Positions 1 to 8,872 are shown, counted from the stretch's first letter. The stretch is DNA of 64,000 nucleotides from Hyphomicrobiales bacterium (GCA_027483945.1 JAIXTM010000012.1:1-64000); one strand, 5' to 3'. Translations and numbers: made by a program. Notes: a model not told the origin generated them from the letters alone.

Positions 1-269
1 GCGTCGAACTTGCCCTTGCGCTTCATCAGCCCGTCGATGATGCGGATCAGGTCGCCGCGCACGGTGCAGCAGATGCAGCCGTTGTTCATCTCGAACACTT
101 CCTCGTCGGCGCCGACGACCAGGTCGTTGTCGATGCCGATCTCGCCGAACTCGTTGACGATGACGGCGAACTTCTTGCCGTGCGGCTCGGTGAGGATGCG
201 GTTCAGGAGCGTGGTCTTGCCGGCACCCAGATAGCCGGTGAGCACGGTGACGGGGATCTTGTCGGACAT
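1..269 (-). CDS. CobW/COG0523 (G3E) GTPase, N-terminal part, cut by window edge
   Basis: Only the first ~89 codons are present; the 3' part lies beyond base 1. The N-terminus has a Walker A motif [12 protein letters not shown] (about residues 10-21), then [10 protein letters not shown] and the metal-binding motif GCICC (about residue 66), which define the COG0523 branch of the G3E P-loop GTPases. These are metallochaperone-like GTPases, and zinc-regulated members deliver or spare zinc. The gene follows znuA by 37 bases on the same strand, so it is probably the last gene of the zinc uptake operon, which favours a zinc role over cobalamin synthesis. The ATG complement is at 267-269. Confidence 0.88.
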   Translation of the reverse strand, partial: MSDKIPVTVLTGYLGAGKTTLLNRILTEPHGKKFAVIVNEFGEIGIDNDLVVGADEEVFEMNNGCICCTVRGDLIRIIDGLMKRKGKFD

Positions 270-306
270 CGGGTCTCGGCTCCGGAGAAGCGCGGCGGCA
301 CGGGGC

Positions 307-1245
307 TCAGTCAGCCAAGGCCGCGGTCAGGGTCCTTATATTGTGACGGACCATCGCGATGTAAGTCCCTGCCGGGCCATCCTGCGGCGAAAGCGCATCG
401 GAGAACAGGCGGCCGCCCATCTTCGCGCCGGTCTCCCTGGCGATCCGCTCCACCAGCCGCGGGTCGGTGACGTTCTCCAGGAACACGGCCGGCACCTTGT
501 CCTTGCGGATCTGGCGGATGATGGCGGCGACGTCGCGGGCCGAGGCCTCCGTGTCGGTGGACACGCCCTGGGGCGCGACGAAGGCGACGCCATAGGCTTT
601 GGCGAAATAGCCGAAGGCGTCGTGGGAGGTGATGACCCGGCGGCGCGCCGGCGGGATCGACGCGATGGCGGCTTTCACATCGGCCTCCAGCGCATCGAGC
701 TTCGCCGTATAGGCGGCGGCATTGGCGCGGTAGGTCTCCGCGCCCGCCGGGTCCGCCTTCGCCAGCGCGTCGCGGATATTGGCGATATAGGCCTTGGCGT
801 TGCCGACATCCTGCCAGGCATGGGGATCGGCCGCGCCGTGGGAATGGCCGTGGGAATGACCGTGCCCGTGGTCGTCCGCGGCGGCGATGGTCCGGATGCC
901 CTGGGCGGCGACCGCGACGGGCGCCTTCGTGCCCGACGCCTTGACCAGCCGGTCGATCCAGCCCTCGAAGCGCAGGCCGTTGACGACGACGAGCTTCGCC
1001 TCGGCCAGGGCCTTCGCGTCGGCGGGCGAGGGGGAATAGACGTGGGCGTCGCCGTCCGGGCCGACGAGGGTCGTGAGGCTGATCCGCTCGCCGCCGACTT
1101 CCCGGACGAGATCGCCGAGGATCGAGAAGGTCGCGACGACCGGCAGCGGCTGGGCGGGCGCCTGCGCCAGGGCGGCGCCGGACAGGGCAGTACCGGACAG
1201 GGCGAGCCAGAAAGCTGATGCTATAACATTGCGTCTGCTGAGCAT
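307..1245 (-). CDS. znuA: Zinc ABC transporter, periplasmic binding protein ZnuA
   Basis: A 312-residue cluster A-I (TroA/ZnuA) metal-binding protein that captures Zn(II) in the periplasm and hands it to ZnuBC. It starts with [12 protein letters not shown] and a cleavable signal peptide ending near AQA (about residue 36). The family features are visible: [12 protein letters not shown] at the mature N-terminus, a His ligand in GDAHVYSP, a His-rich loop of [12 protein letters not shown] type (about residues 140-155) followed by DPHAW, and the ligand region [14 protein letters not shown]. The His-rich loop is typical of zinc rather than manganese receptors. It lies downstream of znuC and znuB and upstream of a COG0523 GTPase, all on the minus strand, in a probable Zur-controlled operon. 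Confidence 0.95.
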   Translation of the reverse strand: MLSRRNVIASAFWLALSGTALSGAALAQAPAQPLPVVATFSILGDLVREVGGERISLTTLVGPDGDAHVYSPSPADAKALAEAKLVVVNGLRFEGWIDRLVKASGTKAPVAVAAQGIRTIAAADDHGHGHSHGHSHGAADPHAWQDVGNAKAYIANIRDALAKADPAGAETYRANAAAYTAKLDALEADVKAAIASIPPARRRVITSHDAFGYFAKAYGVAFVAPQGVSTDTEASARDVAAIIRQIRKDKVPAVFLENVTDPRLVERIARETGAKMGGRLFSDALSPQDGPAGTYIAMVRHNIRTLTAALAD

Positions 1246-1283
1246 GGGATGGGGCTCCTGACGGATCGGCGGGTTCGATGTGT

Positions 1284-2156
1284 TCAGGCTTCCAGGTGCC
1301 GGCCTGGCCAGAGGTTGCGGGCCAGGCCGCCGGCGGAGCCGGCAAAGAGCGACACGAGATAGAGGATGCCGGCGACGAGGATGATCGTCGGGCCTGCCGG
1401 CAGGCCGGCATGGTAGGATACGACGAGGCCGGCATAGCCGGAGACCGTCCCGACGCCGACGGCGACGATCGTCATGATCGTGACGTCCGCGCTCCAGAAC
1501 CGGGCGGTGGCGGCGGGCAGCATCATCAGCCCGACGGCCAGCAGCGTTCCGAGAGCGTGGAAGCCGGCGACGAGGTTGAGGACGACCAGGGCGAGGAAGA
1601 CGAGATGCGCGATGCCGCCCGCACGCGGGCTCACCGAGCGCAGGAAATTCGGGTCCGCGCATTCCAGCGCCAGCGGCCTGTAGATCAGCGCGAGCGAGGC
1701 CAGCGTGATCGTCGCCACGCAGGCGAGGAGGATCAGGGTCGCGTCGTCGAGCGCGAGCACCGTGCCGAACAGGACGTGGAGCAGGTCGACATTGGAGCCC
1801 TTCAGCGAGACGATGACGACGCCGAGCGCCAGCGAGACGAGGTAGAAGGCGGCGAGCGAGGCATCCTCGCGCAGTACGGTGACGCGGGCGACGACGCCCG
1901 CCAGCAGCGCCACGGCGAAGCCCGCCGCCAGCCCGCCGAAGGTCATGGCGGGCAGGGACAGGCCATAGACGAGGAAGCCGATTGCCGCGCCGGGCAGGAT
2001 CGCATGGGCCATGGCATCGCCGGTGAGGCTCATGCGCCGCAGCATCAGGAAAACGCCGACCGGTCCGCCGCCGAGCGCCAAAGCCAGCGCGCCGACGAGG
2101 GCGCGCCGCATGAACGCGAACTCCACGAAGGGCGCGACGAGCGCGTCGTAGATCAT
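1284..2156 (-). CDS. znuB: Zinc ABC transporter permease ZnuB
   Basis: A 290-residue ABC-3 family inner-membrane permease with about eight hydrophobic segments. The conserved LMLRRMSLTGDAMAHAILPG stretch near residue 38 is the hallmark of ZnuB/TroC proteins. It forms the membrane channel for zinc together with ZnuC and ZnuA. The start lies 3 bases after the znuC stop, so the two are translationally close; znuA follows after 38 bases. Length is slightly above the E. coli ZnuB (261) but normal for alphaproteobacteria. Confidence 0.94.
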   Translation of the reverse strand: MIYDALVAPFVEFAFMRRALVGALALALGGGPVGVFLMLRRMSLTGDAMAHAILPGAAIGFLVYGLSLPAMTFGGLAAGFAVALLAGVVARVTVLREDASLAAFYLVSLALGVVIVSLKGSNVDLLHVLFGTVLALDDATLILLACVATITLASLALIYRPLALECADPNFLRSVSPRAGGIAHLVFLALVVLNLVAGFHALGTLLAVGLMMLPAATARFWSADVTIMTIVAVGVGTVSGYAGLVVSYHAGLPAGPTIILVAGILYLVSLFAGSAGGLARNLWPGRHLEA

Positions 2157-2159
2157 GGC

Positions 2160-2903
2160 TCAGGCCGCGTCGCGGTGGCAGGCATGGGCATGCGGATCGA
2201 AGGCCTCGATCATCCGCCGCGCCTTCAGCATGTTCTCCGGCGCCAGGGCCGCCGCTGTCTCGCCCCAGGCGATGGGCTCGCGGGCGATGAGCAGAGCCTG
2301 CGGGAAGGCCCGGCGCACCAGGTCCACGTCGTGCAGGACGGCGAGGATGGTGCGCTTCTCCCCGTGCCAGCGGCGCACGAGGTCGAGAAGATCGGCCGAG
2401 GTCTTGGCATCGATGGCGGCGAAGGGCTCGTCCAGCAGGATCAGCTCGGCATCTTGCAGGAGGAGCCGTGCAAAGAGCGCGCGCTGCATCTGTCCGCCGG
2501 ACAACGTGCCGATGGGGCGGCGCTCGAAGCCGGTGAGGCCGACGGCGGCGAGCGCGTCGGCGACGCGGCCCGCCTCGCGGCGGCCGATGCCGCCGAACAG
2601 GCCGACCCGGCTCCACAGGCCCATGGCCACGAGGTCGTAGACGCTCATGGGGAAGGAGCGGTCGATCTCGGCCATCTGCGGCAGGTAGGCGATGCGGCGG
2701 GCGGCGGGTCCGTGCTCGATGCGCCCGCCGGCGGGTTTGAGCGCGCCGACGATACCCTTGAGCAGCGTCGACTTGCCGGCCCCGTTCGGCCCGACCACGG
2801 CGACGAGCGCGCCGGCCTCGACCGCGCCGGACAGGTGATGCACCGCCGGGTGACGGTCATAGGCGAGGGTGACGTCGTCGAAGCGAAGCGCGGGCGCGGT
2901 CAT
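2160..2903 (-). CDS. znuC: Zinc ABC transporter ATP-binding protein ZnuC
   Basis: A 247-residue ABC ATPase that powers zinc import through ZnuB. It has Walker A GPNGAGKST (about residue 38), signature LSGGQMQRALFARLL, Walker B AELILLDEPFAAID and the H-loop in AVLHDVDLV. The C-terminus ends with HAHACHRDAA, a short His/Cys-containing tail that could sense or bind metal, which is an inference. The gene starts 10 bases after the stop of the small His-rich membrane protein and is followed almost directly by znuB, so the four are one transcription unit. Confidence 0.94.
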   Translation of the reverse strand: MTAPALRFDDVTLAYDRHPAVHHLSGAVEAGALVAVVGPNGAGKSTLLKGIVGALKPAGGRIEHGPAARRIAYLPQMAEIDRSFPMSVYDLVAMGLWSRVGLFGGIGRREAGRVADALAAVGLTGFERRPIGTLSGGQMQRALFARLLLQDAELILLDEPFAAIDAKTSADLLDLVRRWHGEKRTILAVLHDVDLVRRAFPQALLIAREPIAWGETAAALAPENMLKARRMIEAFDPHAHACHRDAA

Positions 2904-2913
2904 GCGCGGTCCT

Positions 2914-3090
2914 TCAGGCGATCACGAGGGCGACGAGCGCCCAGAGCAGGGCAGCAAGCCCGAAGGCGCCCGCCAGGCGCGGCCCCGCGCCCATGCGCAG
3001 GAGCGACAGGCTCGGCGCGCCGAGCGCCGCCCGGTGCCGGTCGCCATGGGCATGATCGTGCCCGTGATGATGAGCATGGGAGCCGTGCAT
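2914..3090 (-). CDS. Small His-rich single-span membrane protein at head of znu operon
   Basis: A 58-codon frame not matched to any named family. The N-terminal 20 residues carry nine histidines (MHGSHAHHHGHDHAHGDRH), followed by an arginine-bounded linker and one C-terminal hydrophobic segment (AGAFGLAALLWALVALVIA) that ends the protein. This is the composition of a membrane-anchored metal-binding peptide. It is the first gene after a Zur-like palindrome (10 bases upstream of its ATG) and stops 10 bases before znuC, so it is likely co-transcribed with zinc uptake genes. Plausible roles, all inferred, are zinc buffering or accessory handover to ZnuBC. The Shine-Dalgarno (AGGGCAG) is modest, and translation has not been shown. 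Confidence 0.68.
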   Translation of the reverse strand: MHGSHAHHHGHDHAHGDRHRAALGAPSLSLLRMGAGPRLAGAFGLAALLWALVALVIA

Positions 3091-3098
3091 CGCTGCCC

Positions 3099-3116
3099 TG
3101 ATGTTACAACATTACA
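3099..3116 (-). promoter_or_regulatory. Candidate Zur box and promoter of the znu operon
   Basis: The inverted repeat ATGTTACAACAT (3101-3112; 5-base arms separated by 2 bases) sits in the AT-rich block TGATGTTACAACATTACA. This resembles the ATGTTATAACAT-type core of alphaproteobacterial Zur operators. A -10-like TATAAG lies on the minus strand at 3120-3125, so the palindrome would cover the transcription start and block initiation when Zur is zinc-loaded. No clear -35 is visible. It is the only AT-rich palindrome between opgD and the zinc genes. Confidence 0.65.
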
Positions 3117-3168
3117 TTTCTTATAGGGCCGGAGACGCGCCTTGGCGAGTCCTCCGTCGCGTCCGTCC

Positions 3169-4767
3169 TCAGAAAGGCTCGTACTGGTAGAGCCAGGTCT
3201 CGGTGAGGACCTGCCCGCCCGCCCGCAGGAAGCAGCGCAGTTCCACAGGCTCGGCGCCCGTCACCGTCAGGTCGAACTGGGCGCGCCAATGGCCGTTCAC
3301 ATCGTTGGGCACGGCCTCGGCGAAGGCGTAGGAGAGTTCGCCGCGCGAGGTCGAGACGACCGGCTCCGGCTTCACGCCGAAGGGGATGTTCTCCAGCGGC
3401 CCGCCGAGGAATTCCACGACGAACTTGCGCACGCCGCGCGGCCGCACCGTGCCGGGGGCGCCGCCATTGCCCATGCGGGTCGCGACGCAGCGCCCGAAGG
3501 GCGGCGGATAGGGCTCGCCGTCGGACCAGTAGGTCTTGTAGCGCAGGTCGTAGGAGGCGCCCGCGGCGGCGGGCTCCGCCGGCACCCACATGGCGACGAT
3601 GTTGTCGTGGATTTCGTCGTCGGTGGGGATCTCGATCAGCTGGACCGAGCCCTTGCCCCAGGAGCCGACAGGCTCCACCCAGAGCGAGGGACGCTTCTCG
3701 TAATAGACGCCGTCGAGGTAATTGCCCGTGACGCGGTCGCGCTGGAGCAGGCCGAACCCCTTGGGATCGGTATCCGCGAAGGCGGAGGCGATGGTGCGCG
3801 AGGGATTGTTGAGCGGGCGCCAGATGCGCTCGCCATTGCCGGTCCAGAGCGAGAGGCCATCGCTGTCATGGACCTCCGGGCGCCAGTCCACAGCGGTGTT
3901 CTTCTTGGTCTCCGAGTACCAGTACATGGAGGTCAGCGGCGCGAGGCCGAGCCGGTAGACCTCCTTGCGCAGGGTGAGCGAAGCCTCGACATCGATGATG
4001 ACGCCGGCGCCGCGCTGCATCACGAAGCGATAGGCGCCGCAGACGCTCGGCCCGTCCAGAAGCGCGCAGACGGTGACGCTATCGTCGCCGGGCCTGGGCG
4101 TCATGAAATAGATGTGGGTGAAGTCGGGGAACTCCTCCGGGCCGCGGGGCGAGGCGACGTCGACCGCGATGCCGCGCGCCGAGAGCCCGTACTGGTAGAG
4201 CTCGCCGATGGCGCGGAAATAGGACGCGCCGAGGAAGGCGACCCAGTCGTTGCGGCGCCAGTCGAGCGGCGCGCCCTTGGGGCCGGGATGGCCCTTGCGG
4301 CTCTCCTGGAAGCGGAAGCCGGCAAAGCCGAGATTGCCCGACAATTTCCGCGCCGGGCTGTCGGCGGGCATGTCGAAATAGGAGGAATCGTAGACGATCT
4401 CCTTGGCCTGATTTCCCTCCACCACATGCATGCGCACCGGCTTCTGAAAATAGCGGCCGAGGTGGAAGAACGTGACCGGATGGTCGCCCGGACCGTCGGC
4501 GAAGAGGGCCAGGTCCGTGTTGTACTTGATCTTGCCGTGGGCGTCGTAGTCGATCGCCTCCAGGATCTCGCGCTGGGCCGTCTGCGGCGCCGCATAGGGC
4601 CGGCCCGCCATCTGCTTCGCCCGCGCCTTGAGCGCCTCGAAGGTGAAGGCCTCCTGCCGGCCGAATTTCAGTTTGGCCTGGGCGAGGGCCGACGAGGAGA
4701 AGCCGGACGCGCCGAGCAGCGCGGTGCCGGCGGCGGCGGAAGCGATGAAAGAGCGGCGGTTGAGCAT
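3169..4767 (-). CDS. opgD: Periplasmic glucans biosynthesis protein OpgD/MdoD (Tat-exported)
   Basis: A 532-residue MdoG/OpgD family protein that acts in the periplasm on the backbone structure of osmoregulated periplasmic glucans. The N-terminus MLNRRSFIASAAAG has a twin-arginine signal (RRSFIA), which favours OpgD over the Sec-exported OpgG. Family landmarks include FGRQEAFTFEALKARAK, the PLDWRRNDWVAFLGASYFR region, and YWYSETKKNTAVDWRPEVHDSDGL, where the acidic residues lie. The start is the ATG directly before the Tat motif; a longer upstream frame lacks similarity. It is on the same strand as the DUF533 gene 86 bases upstream but probably not functionally linked. The glucosyltransferase partner opgH is not in the window. 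Confidence 0.92.
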   Translation of the reverse strand: MLNRRSFIASAAAGTALLGASGFSSSALAQAKLKFGRQEAFTFEALKARAKQMAGRPYAAPQTAQREILEAIDYDAHGKIKYNTDLALFADGPGDHPVTFFHLGRYFQKPVRMHVVEGNQAKEIVYDSSYFDMPADSPARKLSGNLGFAGFRFQESRKGHPGPKGAPLDWRRNDWVAFLGASYFRAIGELYQYGLSARGIAVDVASPRGPEEFPDFTHIYFMTPRPGDDSVTVCALLDGPSVCGAYRFVMQRGAGVIIDVEASLTLRKEVYRLGLAPLTSMYWYSETKKNTAVDWRPEVHDSDGLSLWTGNGERIWRPLNNPSRTIASAFADTDPKGFGLLQRDRVTGNYLDGVYYEKRPSLWVEPVGSWGKGSVQLIEIPTDDEIHDNIVAMWVPAEPAAAGASYDLRYKTYWSDGEPYPPPFGRCVATRMGNGGAPGTVRPRGVRKFVVEFLGGPLENIPFGVKPEPVVSTSRGELSYAFAEAVPNDVNGHWRAQFDLTVTGAEPVELRCFLRAGGQVLTETWLYQYEPF

Positions 4768-4804
4768 GAAGGGACCGTCGTGATCGATCGGGGCAGGAAG
4801 CGGT

Positions 4805-4837
4805 GCGGCGCGCCGGCTGTCAATGCCGGCGTGCCGC
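4805..4837. other. GC-rich stem-loop between the DUF533 gene and opgD
   Basis: Two 13-base arms (GCGGCGCGCCGGC and GCCGGCGTGCCGC) with one mismatched pair flank a 7-base loop TGTCAAT. The hairpin lies just after the stop of the DUF533 gene and about 35 bases before the opgD ATG. No U-tract follows on the transcribed strand, so it is not a canonical intrinsic terminator. It could mark an RNA processing or Rho-assisted end, or a leader hairpin for opgD. Confidence 0.45.
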
Positions 4838-4853
4838 AGCCTGATGGCCTGGA

Positions 4854-5693
4854 TCAGCCCTGGCACAGGGCGGCTTCGGCCGTGGCTTCGATATGGGCGA
4901 CGAGGTCGGGCGCGAGGCCGAGCATGGCGGCGAGCGCGGCCAGGAAGCGCTTCTCGGCGACGTGGTCCGGGTCGATGGCGATGCGCGCCGCGGTATAGAC
5001 CTGGGCGGCCGTCTCCTCGTCGGTGACGCCGCGCGACAGGACGTCGACCGAGGCGGGATTCGCCAGTTCGTGGTCGAGCCATTGCGCCGCCTCGGTGTCG
5101 AGCCCGCCGCGGCGCACCCCTTCCAGGATGCGGGCGCGCTCGGTGGCGTCCACCGTCCCGTCGGCGGAGGCGGCCGCGATCATCGCGCGGATCAACAGCA
5201 GCGCGGTCTGGTCTGTTGCCGCCTGCGGCTCGAAGCCGGAGCCGGACGGCGGCGTGACGACATGGGCGTCCGCCTGCGCCGGCTCCTGCACCGCCTTGCC
5301 GGCCTGGTAGTTCTGGTAGGCCTTGTAGGCGAGGCCGCCGATGACGGCGACGCCGCCGAGCTTGACCGCGTCCTTGACGAGACCCTTGCCGACCTTGGAG
5401 CCGAGCAGCAGCCCGCCAAGGCCGCCGAGCAGCGCGCCGGTGGCGAGCTGGTTGCCGGCCATCAGGTCGCGGGCCTGGCTCATGAAGTCACCGCCGCCGG
5501 TTCCGGCCGCCGGCACGCTGCCGGGGCGGGTGGTGGCGGGGACCTGGCCGGATGTCGCCGGGGCACCCATCCGGCTGCGCGCCATGTCGAGCACCTGCCC
5601 GGCCACGCCGCCGAGGCCACCCTGGCCGGGGACGGTGGTGCGGGCGCCGCCGGCGCCCATCAACTGGTCGAGAAGCAGCTTGGGATCGAACAT
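4854..5693 (-). CDS. DUF533 (YebE-like) inner-membrane associated protein
   Basis: A 279-residue protein of the DUF533/TerB-like family, whose function is not established. It has an N-terminal MFDPKLLLDQLMG, a low-complexity Gly/Pro/Ala linker (about 20-70), a Gly-rich hydrophobic stretch LATGALLGGLGGLLLG (about 85-100) and a second hydrophobic part GGVAVIGGLAYKAYQNYQAGK. The alpha-helical C-terminal TerB-like domain has the DGTVDATERARI motif, with acidic residues that in TerB relatives bind metal. The start is the ATG at 5691-5693. The 542 bases upstream are filled with palindromic repeats. Confidence 0.85.
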   Translation of the reverse strand: MFDPKLLLDQLMGAGGARTTVPGQGGLGGVAGQVLDMARSRMGAPATSGQVPATTRPGSVPAAGTGGGDFMSQARDLMAGNQLATGALLGGLGGLLLGSKVGKGLVKDAVKLGGVAVIGGLAYKAYQNYQAGKAVQEPAQADAHVVTPPSGSGFEPQAATDQTALLLIRAMIAAASADGTVDATERARILEGVRRGGLDTEAAQWLDHELANPASVDVLSRGVTDEETAAQVYTAARIAIDPDHVAEKRFLAALAAMLGLAPDLVAHIEATAEAALCQG

Positions 5694-5811
5694 GGATGGA
5701 CAGGTCCTCGGATTGCGTTCAGGCGCAGGTAGGGACCGATCGTGGTTTCGCCAAGGCGAAGCGGCGGCAAAATGCGTTTGATGCCTTTCCGGACCGGGCG
5801 TCAGGCTTGGT

Positions 5812-5922
5812 GTCATCCCCGGCGGCGCGCAGCGCCGGGAAGGGGATCCAGGACAATGACGGGCTTGGAGCGATGGCTGGCGTTCTGGATCCCCTTCCCT
5901 CGTTTCGCTCGCCGGGGATGAC
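5812..5922. repeat. Dispersed palindromic repeat, type A (copy 1)
   Basis: An imperfect 111-base inverted repeat. The left end reads GTCATCCCCGGC then GGGAAGGGGATCCAGGA; the right end is its complement (TGGATCCCCTTCCCTCG through GCCGGGGATGAC). A second copy with the same ends and the same inner GGGAAGG/CCTTCCC core lies at 46568-46685 between ureE and ureF. It is non-coding and looks like a dispersed REP-like element. This is the first of four palindromic elements that fill the gene-free stretch 5694-6235. Confidence 0.75.
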
Positions 5923-5947
5923 AAAGGCGGGTGAGACGGCCGCGCCT

Positions 5948-5973
5948 GATCCCTCCCCTCGCGGGGAGGGATC
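5948..5973. repeat. Perfect 11-base-pair hairpin in repeat mosaic
   Basis: GATCCCTCCCC and its exact complement GGGGAGGGATC enclose the tetraloop TCGC. No U-tract follows on either strand, so it is more like a small palindromic repeat than an intrinsic terminator. A degenerate relative (CTCTCC...GGAGAG) occurs in the urtD-urtE gap near 42080-42106. Confidence 0.6.
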
Positions 5974-5997
5974 GCCCGCTCACGGCCATTCGTGCGT

Positions 5998-6111
5998 GCT
6001 TCGAGGCTCGCTGACGCTCGCACCTCAGCATGAGGACCGTTGGGAAGCGCGCACTGCCAATTGAAGCCTCATCCTGAGGCGCTCGGCGCAGCCGAGCCTC
6101 GAAGGACGAGG
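5998..6111. repeat. Dispersed palindromic repeat, type B, as an inverted pair
   Basis: Two head-to-head copies of one unit, at about 5998-6037 and 6066-6104. The shared unit on the forward strand of the second copy is CCTCATCCTGAGGCGC, then a short variable GC loop, then GAGCCTCGAAG. The first copy is its reverse complement (CTTCGAGGCTCGC ... CACCTCAGCATGAGG). The pair could fold into a large cruciform or RNA stem. No coding frame is supported here. Confidence 0.65.
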
Positions 6112-6124
6112 CGTCGCGCTCAGC

Positions 6125-6208
6125 CGTCATGGCGAGGAGCGGAACGCGACGAAATCATCCAGGGCCGCAGCCACGCTCCGGATGGCTTCGCTTACGCTTG
6201 CAATGACG
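6125..6208. repeat. Dispersed palindromic repeat, type C (CGTCAT...ATGACG)
   Basis: An 84-base imperfect inverted repeat. The left end is CGTCATGGCGAGGAGCGGAA and the right end GGCTTCGCTTACGCTTGCAA followed by TGACG. It belongs to the widespread bacterial intergenic repeat type with GTCATTGCGAG-like termini. It ends 28 bases after the sdhB stop, so its RNA hairpin may protect or end the sdhCDAB transcript. Confidence 0.65.
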
Positions 6209-6235
6209 CAGTGAGGTCTACCCCAACCGCCGCGA

Positions 6236-7021
6236 TCAGACGCGGCGCTCCACCATCATCTTCTTGATCTCCGCGATGGCCTTCGCCGGGTTGAGGCCCT
6301 TGGGGCAAGTATTCGCGCAGTTCATGATCGTGTGGCAGCGATAGAGCCGGAACGGGTCCTCCAGCTCGTCGAGGCGCTCGCCGGTGGCCTCGTCGCGGCT
6401 GTCGATCAGCCAGCGATAGGCCTGGAGCAGCACGGCGGGGCCGAGGAACTTGTCGCCGTTCCACCAATATGACGGGCAGGCGGTGGAGCAGCAGGCGCAC
6501 AGGATGCACTCGTAGAGGCCGTCGAGCTTCTCACGGTCCTCGCGGGACTGGCGCCATTCCTTCTCGGGCTGGGCCGTCTCGGTCTTGAGCCAGGGCTCGA
6601 CGGAGGCGTGCTGGGCGTAGAAGCGCGTCAGGTCCGGCACCAGGTCCTTGATGACCGGCATGTGCGGGAGCGGATAGATCTTCACCGCGCCGGAGCCGCA
6701 CTCGTCGATGCCCTTCGTGCAGGCGAGCGTGTTGCCGCCGTCGATGTTCATCGCGCAGGAACCGCAGATGCCCTCGCGGCAGGAGCGGCGGAAGGTCAGC
6801 GTCGGGTCGACCTTGTTCTTGATCCAGATCAGCGCGTCCAGGACCATCGGGCCGCAATCGCCGCGGTCGACATAATAGGTGTCGACGCGCGGATTGGCGC
6901 CCGTGTCCGGGTCCCAGCGATAGACCTTGAACTCGGCGAGCTCGCCATGGGCGGCGGCCGGCTTGTCCCAGGTCTTGCCGGCCGTGATCTTCGAGTTCTG
7001 GGGAAGGGAGAACTGGGCCAT
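6236..7021 (-). CDS. sdhB: Succinate dehydrogenase iron-sulfur subunit SdhB
   Basis: A 261-residue subunit carrying the electron relay of complex II. The [2Fe-2S] ligands are in [12 protein letters not shown] and the later NTLAC (about residues 75-100); the [4Fe-4S] cluster lies in [13 protein letters not shown] (about 170); the [3Fe-4S] cluster in [14 protein letters not shown] (about 228). Electrons pass from SdhA FADH2 to ubiquinone at the SdhCD membrane anchor. It is the last gene of the sdhCDAB operon, 10 bases after sdhA. Confidence 0.97.
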   Translation of the reverse strand: MAQFSLPQNSKITAGKTWDKPAAAHGELAEFKVYRWDPDTGANPRVDTYYVDRGDCGPMVLDALIWIKNKVDPTLTFRRSCREGICGSCAMNIDGGNTLACTKGIDECGSGAVKIYPLPHMPVIKDLVPDLTRFYAQHASVEPWLKTETAQPEKEWRQSREDREKLDGLYECILCACCSTACPSYWWNGDKFLGPAVLLQAYRWLIDSRDEATGERLDELEDPFRLYRCHTIMNCANTCPKGLNPAKAIAEIKKMMVERRV

Positions 7022-7031
7022 CGATGTGCCT

Positions 7032-8867
7032 TCAGTAAACGCGCGCCTTGGGCGCGATGTACTCGATGTCGTTGGACAGCGTGTAGGTGTGCACCGGGCG
7101 GTCGTCGATCGTGACCGTCCGCCGGCCCTCGTCGATCCAGGCGAGGGTGTGCTTCATCCACTGCTTGTCGTCGCGGTCGGGGAAGTCCTCGCGGGCATGG
7201 GCGCCGCGGCTTTCCTTGCGGTTGACGGCCGAATCCATCGTCACCACCGCCTGGGTGATGAGGTTGTCGAATTCCAGCGTCTCGATGAGGTCGGAATTCC
7301 AGACCAGCGAGCGGTCCGTGGTCTTCACGTCGTCGGAGCCGGCCCAGACCTGGTGGATGAGCTTCGACCCTTCCTCCAGAACCTCGCCGGTGCGGAACAC
7401 GGCGCAATTGTTCTGCATCGTGCGCTGCATCCGGTCGCGCAGCTCGGCCGTCGGCGTGCCGCCGGAGGCGTGGCGGAAGCGGTCGAGGCGGGAGAGCGCG
7501 AGGTCGGCGGAGCCCGCCGGCAGGTCGGCATGCTTCTCGCCCGGCGTCACGATCTGCGCGGCGCGCAGGGCCGCGGCCCGGCCGAACACGACGAGGTCGA
7601 TCAGCGAGTTGGAGCCGAGGCGGTTGGCGCCGTGGACGGAGACGCAGGCCGCCTCGCCGATGGCCATGAGGCCCGGCACGACGTGGTCGGCGTTGCCGTT
7701 CAGCTTGGTCAGCACCTCGCCGTGATAGTTCGTGGGGATGCCGCCCATATTGTAGTGCACGGTCGGCAGGACCGGGATCGGCTCCCTCGTCACGTCGACG
7801 CCGGCGAAGATCTTCGCGCTCTCCGAGATGCCGGGCAGGCGCTCGTGGAGGATTTTCGGGTCAAGATGGTCGAGGTGCAGGAAGATGTGGTCCTTGTTCT
7901 TGCCGACGCCGCGGCCGGCGCGGATCTCCATCGTCATGGAGCGCGAGACGACGTCGCGGGAGGCGAGGTCCTTGGCGGAGGGGGCATAGCGCTCCATGAA
8001 GCGCTCGCCCTCCGAATTGGTGAGGTAGCCGCCCTCGCCGCGGGCGCCCTCGGTGATGAGGCAGCCCGCGCCGTAGATGCCGGTGGGGTGGAACTGCACG
8101 AATTCCATGTCCTGCAGCGGCAGGCCGGCGCGCAGCACCATGGCGTTGCCGTCGCCCGTGCAGGTATGGGCCGAGGTCGCCGAGAAATAGGCGCGCCCGT
8201 AGCCGCCCGTCGCCAGGATGACGAGATGGGCGCGGAAGCGGTGGATCGTGCCGTCGTCCATCTTCAGGGCGACGACGCCGCGGCAGCGGCCGGCCTCGTC
8301 CATGATGAGGTCGATGGCGAAATACTCGATGAAGAACTCGGTGTTGTTGCGCAGCGCCTGGCCGTAGAGCGTGTGCAGGATGGCGTGGCCGGTGCGGTCG
8401 GCGGCGGCGCAGGTGCGCTGGGCGGTGCCCTTGCCGTAATGGGTCGTCATGCCGCCGAATGGGCGCTGGTAGATCTTGCCTTCCTCCGTGCGGGAGAAGG
8501 GCACGCCCCAATGCTCCAGCTCGTAGACGGCGGCGGGCGCGTTGCGAACGAGATATTCGATGGCGTCCTGGTCGCCCAGCCAGTCCGACCCCTTGACGGT
8601 GTCGTACATGTGGAAGCGCCAGTCGTCCTCGCCCATGTTGCCGAGGGCGGCGGAGATGCCGCCCTGGGCCGCAACCGTGTGGGAGCGGGTGGGGAAGACC
8701 TTGGAGATGCAGGCGGTCCTGAGGCCGGCCTGGGCGCAGCCGACAGTGGCGCGCAGGCCGGCGCCGCCGGCGCCGACGACGATGACGTCGAAGGTGTGGT
8801 CGATGATCGGATAGGCGGCGCCGTTCACCTTGGGGGCGACGGGCTCCGTGCTCGGAGGATTGACCAT
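7032..8867 (-). CDS. sdhA: Succinate dehydrogenase flavoprotein subunit SdhA
   Basis: A 611-residue catalytic subunit oxidising succinate to fumarate. It has the FAD dinucleotide fold [19 protein letters not shown] (about residue 30), the covalent-FAD histidine in [10 protein letters not shown] (about 62), the substrate region [11 protein letters not shown] and the C-terminal [15 protein letters not shown]. Its length is standard (about 600). It lies between sdhD (5-base gap) and sdhB (10-base gap), with no sign of disruption. Confidence 0.97.
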   Translation of the reverse strand: MVNPPSTEPVAPKVNGAAYPIIDHTFDVIVVGAGGAGLRATVGCAQAGLRTACISKVFPTRSHTVAAQGGISAALGNMGEDDWRFHMYDTVKGSDWLGDQDAIEYLVRNAPAAVYELEHWGVPFSRTEEGKIYQRPFGGMTTHYGKGTAQRTCAAADRTGHAILHTLYGQALRNNTEFFIEYFAIDLIMDEAGRCRGVVALKMDDGTIHRFRAHLVILATGGYGRAYFSATSAHTCTGDGNAMVLRAGLPLQDMEFVQFHPTGIYGAGCLITEGARGEGGYLTNSEGERFMERYAPSAKDLASRDVVSRSMTMEIRAGRGVGKNKDHIFLHLDHLDPKILHERLPGISESAKIFAGVDVTREPIPVLPTVHYNMGGIPTNYHGEVLTKLNGNADHVVPGLMAIGEAACVSVHGANRLGSNSLIDLVVFGRAAALRAAQIVTPGEKHADLPAGSADLALSRLDRFRHASGGTPTAELRDRMQRTMQNNCAVFRTGEVLEEGSKLIHQVWAGSDDVKTTDRSLVWNSDLIETLEFDNLITQAVVTMDSAVNRKESRGAHAREDFPDRDDKQWMKHTLAWIDEGRRTVTIDDRPVHTYTLSNDIEYIAPKARVY

Positions 8868-8872
8868 GGCGT

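Noticed and set aside
1278-3101. Long plus-strand open frame opposite znuB and znuC
   Set aside because: Low-complexity Asp/Glu/Arg-rich shadow of the zinc transporter genes.
5948-5973. Perfect hairpin considered as a terminator of an upstream gene
   Set aside because: No U-tract on either strand, and it lies among other palindromic repeats, so I list it as a repeat.
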